A stretch of 9,824 nucleotides of DNA from Actinomycetes bacterium. GTDB taxonomy: Bacteria > Actinomycetota > Acidimicrobiia > Acidimicrobiales > Microtrichaceae. Where the stretch lies: NCBI GenBank assembly GCA_023423475.1, contig JAFAFN010000284.1, positions 1 to 9,824 of the forward strand, read 5' to 3'. How positions within the stretch are numbered: the first letter of the stretch is position 1; the number at the start of each line of letters is the position of its first letter. This document shows positions 6,701 to 9,824 of the stretch, in pieces. Below the pieces are notes generated by a model. That model saw nothing but the letters and a program-made list of their open reading frames with translations. It made no database searches and was not told where the DNA came from. A program made the position numbers and the translations under genes.

Positions 6701-8254
6701 TCATGCCAGCGCGTCGGCGGGCTCGTCGGCCGCGTCGACGTCGGTGCCGCGGGCGGGCAGGAAGATCAGCGCCGAGATCGACCCGAGAGCGGCGGCGGCC
6801 GCGGCGATGCGCACGCCGCCGGTGAGACCGTCGAGGAAGGCGGTGCGGGTGGCGTCCAGGATGATCTGCTTGCCCTCGGGCGGTGCCATGTCGGCCACGA
6901 CGACCGCGGCCTGCACCGAGCCCTTCGCGGCGTCCATCGCCTCGGCGGGGATCGGCAGTCCGGCGAGCAGCTCGACGAGCTTCGGTCCGTAGATCGAGCT
7001 GAACGTGGACCCGACGACCGCGACGCCGAGGGTGCCGCCGAGCTCACGGGTCGTGTCGTTGACCGCCGAGCCGACACCCGCCTTGTCGCGGGGGAGTGCG
7101 CCGAGGATCGCCTCGGTGGCCGGCGCGGTGGTCATCGTCATGCCCGCCGCGATGAAGATCATCTGGAAGACGATCGGCCCCCAGTAGGGGGTGTCGGCCT
7201 CGAGCGTCGAGGCCCAGGCGAAGCCGATCGCCATCGAGGCGAGGCCCGTCGCCACCACCCGGGTCGACCCGAAGCGCAGCGCCAGACGGGCGGCGATGGG
7301 TGCGGTGACACCCGCGGCGATCGCGAACGGCAGCGTGTGCAGGCCCGCCGACAGCGTCGAGTAGCCCCTGATCACCTGGAAGTACTGGGTGATCAGGAAG
7401 ATGAAGCCGAACAGCCCGAAGAAGGCGACGGCCACGGCGAAGCTCGCGGCGGAGAATCGCGGGTTGGTGAAGACGGTGACGTCGAGCATCGGGTCGTGAC
7501 GTCGGCGCTCCCAGAGGATGAACGTCACGAAGAGCACCGCGAACACGGCGAAGCCGGTCAGCGTGACGACGTCGGTCCAGCCACGGTGCGGTGCCTCGAT
7601 CACGGTGTAGACGAGCAGCGCGATCGCGCTGATCGACAGCACGAGGCCGAGCGGGTCGAGGCGACCGGCGTCGGGGTCCTTGGTCGTCGGGATCAGTCGG
7701 TGTCCGAAGAACAGTGCCGCGAGCACGATCGGCACGTTGACGAGGAAGATCGAGCCCCACCAGAAGTGCTCGAGCAGGTAGCCGCCGGTGAGCGGGCCGA
7801 GGGCGACGGCGAGGCCCGAGATGGCCGACCAGGCGCCGATGGCCTTGGCCCGTTCGGTCGGGTCGGTGAAGACGTTGGTGAGGATGGCGAGCGTGGCGGG
7901 GAAGACGAGTGCGGCGCCGACGCCCATGGCGGCCCGGGCGCTGATGAGCCCGGTGGCGCTGCCGGAGAAGGCGGCTGCGACCGACGTGATGCCGAAGAGC
8001 ACCAGGCCGATCTGCAGCGCACCCTTTCGGCCGTAGCGGTCACCGAGGCTGCCGAAGGCGAGCAGCAGCCCGGCGAACACGAGGCTGTAGGAGTCGACGA
8101 TCCACTGCAGCTGGCTGGTGCTGGCGTCCAGCTCCTTGCTGAGCGTCGGCAGCGCCACGTTCACGATCGTGTTGTCGACCACGACGAGGAACACGCTGAG
8201 GCCGAGTACGGCGAAGATCGACCACCTGCGACGGTGGATGAGTTCTGGGTCCAT
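6701..8254 (-). CDS. DHA2-family MFS exporter (EmrB/QacA type), TetR-controlled
   Basis: This 517-residue, about 14-helix proton-linked exporter is probably for a hydrophobic toxic compound. TM1 has the complete DHA2 motif VDNTIVNVALP (26-36) with Asp27. Motif A is GSLGDRYGRK (68-77), and SGLAVALGPLTGGYLLEHFWWGSIF gives the motif C region. A long loop near residues 415-470 (from SSIYGPKLVELL onward) precedes the last helix, as in many actinobacterial DHA2 proteins. The ATG at 8254 is chosen because TM1 begins right after it and GAGAGG lies 8 nt upstream. The frame runs upstream to 8497, but that part overlaps the divergent tetR gene and its promoter. It is first gene of a five-gene minus-strand block. 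Confidence 0.93.
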   Translation of the reverse strand: MDPELIHRRRWSIFAVLGLSVFLVVVDNTIVNVALPTLSKELDASTSQLQWIVDSYSLVFAGLLLAFGSLGDRYGRKGALQIGLVLFGITSVAAAFSGSATGLISARAAMGVGAALVFPATLAILTNVFTDPTERAKAIGAWSAISGLAVALGPLTGGYLLEHFWWGSIFLVNVPIVLAALFFGHRLIPTTKDPDAGRLDPLGLVLSISAIALLVYTVIEAPHRGWTDVVTLTGFAVFAVLFVTFILWERRRHDPMLDVTVFTNPRFSAASFAVAVAFFGLFGFIFLITQYFQVIRGYSTLSAGLHTLPFAIAAGVTAPIAARLALRFGSTRVVATGLASMAIGFAWASTLEADTPYWGPIVFQMIFIAAGMTMTTAPATEAILGALPRDKAGVGSAVNDTTRELGGTLGVAVVGSTFSSIYGPKLVELLAGLPIPAEAMDAAKGSVQAAVVVADMAPPEGKQIILDATRTAFLDGLTGGVRIAAAAAALGSISALIFLPARGTDVDAADEPADALA

Positions 8255-8276
8255 GGGGGAGTCCTCTCGTCGGTCC

Positions 8277-8304
8277 TTGTAGGACAACGTTCCGTAGTTA
8301 TAGA
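8277..8304 (+). promoter_or_regulatory. possible promoter of the tetR gene
   Basis: TTGTAG (8277-8282), a 16-nt spacer and TATAGA (8299-8304) would start transcription near 8311, on the left arm of the inverted repeat at 8308-8347. The -35 match is poor (3 of 6), so the call rests mainly on position. Confidence 0.35.
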
Positions 8305-8326
8305 GCGACGTGCCATTGCATGTAAA
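8297..8326 (-). promoter_or_regulatory. promoter of the MFS-thioesterase operon
   Basis: Read on the minus strand, TTTACA (8326-8321), an 18-nt spacer and TATAAC (8302-8297) match the sigma-70 consensus at 5 of 6 bases each. The start would be near 8290, giving a leader of about 36 nt to the ATG at 8254. This is the best vegetative-type promoter in the window. Confidence 0.6.
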
Positions 8327-8347
8327 GAGGCGTACGATGTGGCACGT
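8308..8347. promoter_or_regulatory. candidate TetR operator, 8-bp inverted repeat
   Basis: ACGTGCCA (8308-8315) and TGGCACGT (8340-8347) are perfect inverted copies with centres 32 bp apart, about three helical turns. The left arm lies in the spacer of the MFS promoter. The right arm starts right after the tetR ATG. The near-palindrome TTGCATGTAA (8317-8326) sits between them over the -35. Binding here could repress both the MFS operon and tetR itself. Which of the two symmetries is the real operator cannot be told from sequence. Confidence 0.45.
8324..8330 (+). promoter_or_regulatory. Shine-Dalgarno deciding the tetR start
   Basis: AAAGAGG ends 6 nt before the ATG at 8337. This favours that ATG over the in-frame GTG at 8310, which has no ribosome site. 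Confidence 0.65.
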
Positions 8348-9008
8348 GACCAGGTCCGGGAAGTTCGCTCCGATCTCCAAGCGGGTCGCTGCCCGAGCCG
8401 CTCGCACGCCGAGCGCCCAGGTCGAGCGCTCGGTGATCGACGCCGCGGAGCAGCTGCTCGTGACCGAGGGCATCGCGGCGTTGACGGTGCGGGGCATCGC
8501 CGGGGCGGCGGGTGTCGCACCGATGAGCGTCTACAACCACCTCGGCGGCAAGGACGGCGTGCTCGACGCGCTGCTCGTGCGAGGCTTCGACCGGCTGAGT
8601 GCGGCGATGGCCGAGGTGGCGAGCGACGATCCCTACGAGGACCTCGTCGAGGTCGGACGCCGCTACCGGGCCTTCGGTCGTGAGTACCCGCAGCACTACC
8701 AGCTCATGTTCGAGCGGGCCGTGCCCGACTACGAGCCGTCCGAGATGACGCTGGGCCACGCCCACGCGACGTTCAAGGAGCTCGAGGTGCTGGTGCGCCG
8801 GGCGATGTCCGCGGGCGTCATCGTCGACGCCGACCCCGCCGACGTCGCCCAGACGCTCTGGAGCAGCTGCCACGGGATCGTGTCGCTCGAGCTGCACGGC
8901 ATGGGCTTCTGCGACGACCTGCCGGCGCATCAGGAGGAGGCCGCCGCGACGGTGCTGCGTGGGCTCACCGTCGCAGCGCCTGCTCGGCCCGTGGCCCCCG
9001 CGGAGTAG
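8337..9008 (+). CDS. TetR/AcrR-family transcriptional repressor with WHG-type ligand domain
   Basis: This 223-residue DNA-binding regulator has its HTH at about 31-75: VIDAAEQLLVTEGIAALTVRGIA, then AGVAPMSVYNHLGGKDGVLDALL (the turn and recognition helix). The C-terminal domain contains YQLMFERAVPDY (121-132) and LWSSCHGIVSLELHGMGF (174-191). That W..CHG..SLEL pattern is the WHG (TetR_C_33) domain signature. The gene is divergent from the DHA2 exporter, the usual setting for a TetR that senses the exporter's substrate. An inverted repeat in the shared 82-bp promoter is a ready operator, and autorepression is likely because one arm touches its start codon. The N-terminus has a basic 25-residue arm before the HTH. 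The ligand is unknown. Confidence 0.93.
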   Translation: MWHVTRSGKFAPISKRVAARAARTPSAQVERSVIDAAEQLLVTEGIAALTVRGIAGAAGVAPMSVYNHLGGKDGVLDALLVRGFDRLSAAMAEVASDDPYEDLVEVGRRYRAFGREYPQHYQLMFERAVPDYEPSEMTLGHAHATFKELEVLVRRAMSAGVIVDADPADVAQTLWSSCHGIVSLELHGMGFCDDLPAHQEEAAATVLRGLTVAAPARPVAPAE

Positions 9009-9021
9009 TACGCGGCACCAG

Positions 9022-9043
9022 CGCGCCGCTTGTCGACGAAATG
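9022..9043 (+). repeat. left terminal inverted repeat (22 bp)
   Basis: It is identical in reverse complement to 9504-9525 over all 22 positions. It contains GTCGAC flanked by TT and GAA, and ends in AAATG on the inner side. Confidence 0.85.
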
Positions 9044-9072
9044 GTGGGACCGGCGTCGAGTGTCCGGTGTCG

Positions 9073-9086
9073 GGGGAGTGCTCCCC
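9073..9086. promoter_or_regulatory. GGGGAG/CTCCCC dyad in the winged-HTH leader
   Basis: GGGGAG (9073-9078), TG, CTCCCC (9081-9086) is a perfect 6-bp-arm dyad. CCGG[CT]G[TA]CG repeats directly at 9050, 9064 and 9085 around it. It could be a regulator site or a leader hairpin. Confidence 0.35.
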
Positions 9087-9113
9087 GGTGACGTGGCGAC
9101 GCACTGCGGTGAT

Positions 9114-9140
9114 GCTCGATCGATGGACTCTCGATCGAGC
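9114..9140. promoter_or_regulatory. 10-bp-arm inverted repeat upstream of the winged-HTH gene
   Basis: GCTCGATCGA (9114-9123) and TCGATCGAGC (9131-9140) are perfect inverted copies around a 7-nt loop, TGGACTC. The dyad ends 30 bp before the ATG at 9171. It covers the alternative in-frame ATG at 9123, which would be buried in the stem. It suits an autoregulatory operator. It could instead be a terminator for tetR, which ends at 9008, but there is no T-tract. Confidence 0.5.
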
Positions 9141-9170
9141 GACGATGACCTCGGCCGTTCCCCCCGTTGC

Positions 9171-9494
9171 ATGCTCCGGCCCGATGACCTGAGAGGTAGC
9201 AACCTCCGCTACTGCCTGCTGACGCTGCTGTGGCAGCACGGCCCGGCGACGACGGCCGAGCTGCGTGCCCAGCTCGAGGGGCTGGGGCTGACCGTCGGTG
9301 GTCGCGACCCGAACAAGACCCTCGGCGACGTGCTGCGCTACGAGGTCACCAGGGGCAGGGTGCGTCGGCTGGGGCGTGCCCGCTACATGGCGCTACCCAG
9401 GCCCGACACCACGACGCGCCGTCATCGAGATCGCCTGCACGACCTGCTCCGTGAAGCCGCCGTTCGTCGGACCGCCGCGACCCGGGCTGCGTGA
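9171..9494 (+). CDS. small winged-helix DNA-binding-like protein inside the repeat-bounded element
   Basis: This 107-residue protein (counted from ATG 9171) has a predicted winged helix at about 9-75. Helix 1 is NLRYCLLTLLWQHG (11-24), helix 2 TTAELRAQLEGLG (27-39), helix 3 NKTLGDVLRYEVTRG (48-62) and the wing VRRLGRARYMA (64-74). The arrangement recalls HARE-HTH-like winged helices, but this is an impression, not a search result. The tail (77-107) is a basic helix rich in Arg. The start is uncertain: in-frame ATG 9123 and TTG 9030 are possible, but codon bias weakens upstream of 9171, and those starts lie in a hairpin and in the left repeat. It is too small for a known transposase. It lies between tetR and FtsX but is separated from both by the inverted repeats. 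Confidence 0.6.
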   Translation: MLRPDDLRGSNLRYCLLTLLWQHGPATTAELRAQLEGLGLTVGGRDPNKTLGDVLRYEVTRGRVRRLGRARYMALPRPDTTTRRHRDRLHDLLREAAVRRTAATRAA

Positions 9495-9503
9495 CGGCCG
9501 TGG

Positions 9504-9525
9504 CATTTCGTCGACAAGCGGCGCG
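9504..9525 (-). repeat. right terminal inverted repeat (22 bp)
   Basis: This is the perfect reverse complement of 9022-9043. It starts 9 bp after the winged-HTH stop codon, so the gene fills the unit almost to its right edge. Confidence 0.85.
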
Positions 9526-9547
9526 CCAGCAACACCCGCAACGCGGA

Positions 9548-9582
9548 ACGACCACCGGCGTGCACGGCACACCGGTGGTCGT
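9548..9582 (-). terminator. long hairpin downstream of the FtsX-type gene
   Basis: ACGACCACCGG (9548-9558) pairs perfectly with CCGGTGGTCGT (9572-9582). Inside, GTGC pairs with GCAC around a 3-nt loop. The single interruption (9559/9571) is C·A on the plus strand but G·U in minus-strand RNA, giving a 16-bp stem there. It lies 61 nt after the FtsX stop, so it probably ends that transcript. It could also stop read-through from the winged-HTH gene. There is no U-tract. Confidence 0.55.
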
Positions 9583-9587
9583 CACCA

Positions 9588-9655
9588 CCAGATCAGGTCG
9601 ACTGCGGGCTCACGTCGACTGCTGGATCACGTGGATTGCTGGATCACGTGGACTG
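9588..9655. repeat. four tandem copies of a 17-bp unit at the 3' end of the FtsX-type gene
   Basis: The units start at 9588, 9605, 9622 and 9639, with consensus CTGGATCACGTGGACTG. Copy 4 matches it fully, copy 3 differs by one base, copy 2 by three and copy 1 by four. On the minus strand each unit carries CAG TCN ACN TGA or a close variant, that is Q-S-T-stop. The last codons of the permease are therefore themselves the repeat unit. The copies decay with distance from the gene, as expected for old stepwise duplication. Confidence 0.75.
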
Positions 9656-9824
9656 CATCGCCTCGAGCATGTCGAGCTTGGTGGCCCGACGGGCCGGGAT
9701 GAGCGAGGCGAGCACACCCACGAGGATGCCGGTCAGGAAGATCAGCCCGACACGGAACCAGTTGAACGACAACCCGATGCCGACGTCGTTGATCTTGATG
9801 CTCGACACGAGCACCCAGCTCAAC
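9644..9824 (-). CDS. FtsX/MacB-type ABC transporter permease, C-terminal end (partial)
   Basis: Only the last 59 residues are in the window; the gene runs off the right edge. The fragment starts LSWVLVSSIKIND, has a TM helix VGLIFLTGILVGVLASLI (25-42) and ends PARRATKLDMLEAMQST. The PARRA..L..LEAM ending is the standard C-terminus of FtsX-like permease domains, found in lipoprotein-release, MacB-type and cell-division ABC transporters. Such proteins work with an ATPase, not visible here. The stop TGA (9646-9644) falls inside the fourth copy of a 17-bp tandem repeat. Confidence 0.85.
   Translation of the reverse strand, partial: LSWVLVSSIKINDVGIGLSFNWFRVGLIFLTGILVGVLASLIPARRATKLDMLEAMQST

Larger units (their letters stand above)
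9022..9525. mobile_element. putative one-gene element with 22-bp perfect terminal inverted repeats and CCAG flanks
   Basis: A 504-bp segment is bounded by perfect 22-bp inverted repeats (9022-9043 and 9504-9525, outer end CGCGCCGCTTG). It is flanked by CCAG on both sides (9018-9021 and 9526-9529), as a 4-bp target duplication would be. Inside are a leader with two dyads and one small winged-HTH gene that ends 9 bp before the right repeat. No transposase is encoded, so movement would need help in trans. Alternatives are an invertible cassette or a gene with paired distant operators. The inverted repeats are certain from sequence; mobility is inference. Confidence 0.5.

Noticed and set aside
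8255..8497. Upstream extension of the second MFS gene to 598 residues
   Set aside because: It would overlap the divergent tetR gene and remove the shared promoter region. TM1 starts just after ATG 8254, which has its own ribosome site.
6644..8683. A 679-codon open frame on the plus strand
   Set aside because: It is antisense to the DHA2 exporter and runs into tetR in another frame. Its product is Arg/Glu/Gly/His-rich without a fold signature, as expected for the shadow of a GC-rich gene.
9030..9170. N-terminal extension of the winged-HTH protein from TTG 9030
   Set aside because: It would start inside the left inverted repeat, has weaker codon bias, and crosses two hairpins. It has no ribosome site and adds no recognisable sequence.
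9022..9525. An ordinary insertion sequence
   Set aside because: The ends look right, but 504 bp with a 107-residue winged-HTH protein leaves no room for a DDE or HUH transposase, and no catalytic motif is visible.
9588..9655. A CRISPR array
   Set aside because: The units are 17 bp, directly abutting and without spacers, and no cas gene is present.

Overview
This is a GC-rich window (roughly 70% G+C) with strong third-position G/C bias, GTG as well as ATG starts, and at least one gene that looks leaderless. This fits a high-GC actinomycete. The style is compatible with Acidimicrobiia or relatives, but that is an inference from gene content and base composition, not a phylogenetic result.

Layout. 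A truncated + strand gene enters from the left and ends at 170. It converges on a DHA2-type MFS exporter (minus, 180-1766), and a small dyad covers both stop codons. A 229-bp divergent spacer with an operator-like dyad and repeated half-sites leads to an apparently leaderless hemolysin III/TrhA-family membrane protein (plus, 1996-2673). This converges on a five-gene minus-strand block read from 8254 down to 2831: DHA2 MFS exporter, double-hotdog thioesterase, LLM flavin-dependent monooxygenase (MsnO8-like), VOC-family protein, and YibE/F-family membrane protein with a His-rich tail. Spacings are 7 bp, 65 bp (with a strong hairpin), 22 bp, and a 4-bp GTGA overlap. A TetR/WHG-domain regulator (plus, 8337-9008) diverges from the block across an 82-bp promoter region. 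That region holds a good -35/-10 pair for the MFS gene and an 8-bp perfect inverted repeat suited to be the TetR operator. A sensible reading is that TetR controls efflux plus modification or degradation of a small hydrophobic compound. The substrate cannot be read from sequence.

The most unusual part is 9018-9529. A small winged-HTH gene sits inside a 504-bp segment bounded by 22-bp perfect inverted repeats (9022-9043 and 9504-9525). These are in turn flanked by a 4-bp direct repeat CCAG (9018-9021 and 9526-9529). The leader inside this unit has two further dyads, one of them with 10-bp perfect arms. No transposase is present. It looks like a miniature one-gene mobile or invertible unit, or an autoregulated gene with distant operator arms.

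To its right are a long hairpin (9548-9582), then four tandem copies of a 17-bp unit (9588-9655). The last copy supplies the stop codon of a minus-strand FtsX/MacB-type ABC permease that runs off the window at 9824.

No rRNA, tRNA or CRISPR array was seen. No intergenic stretch exceeds 300 bp.
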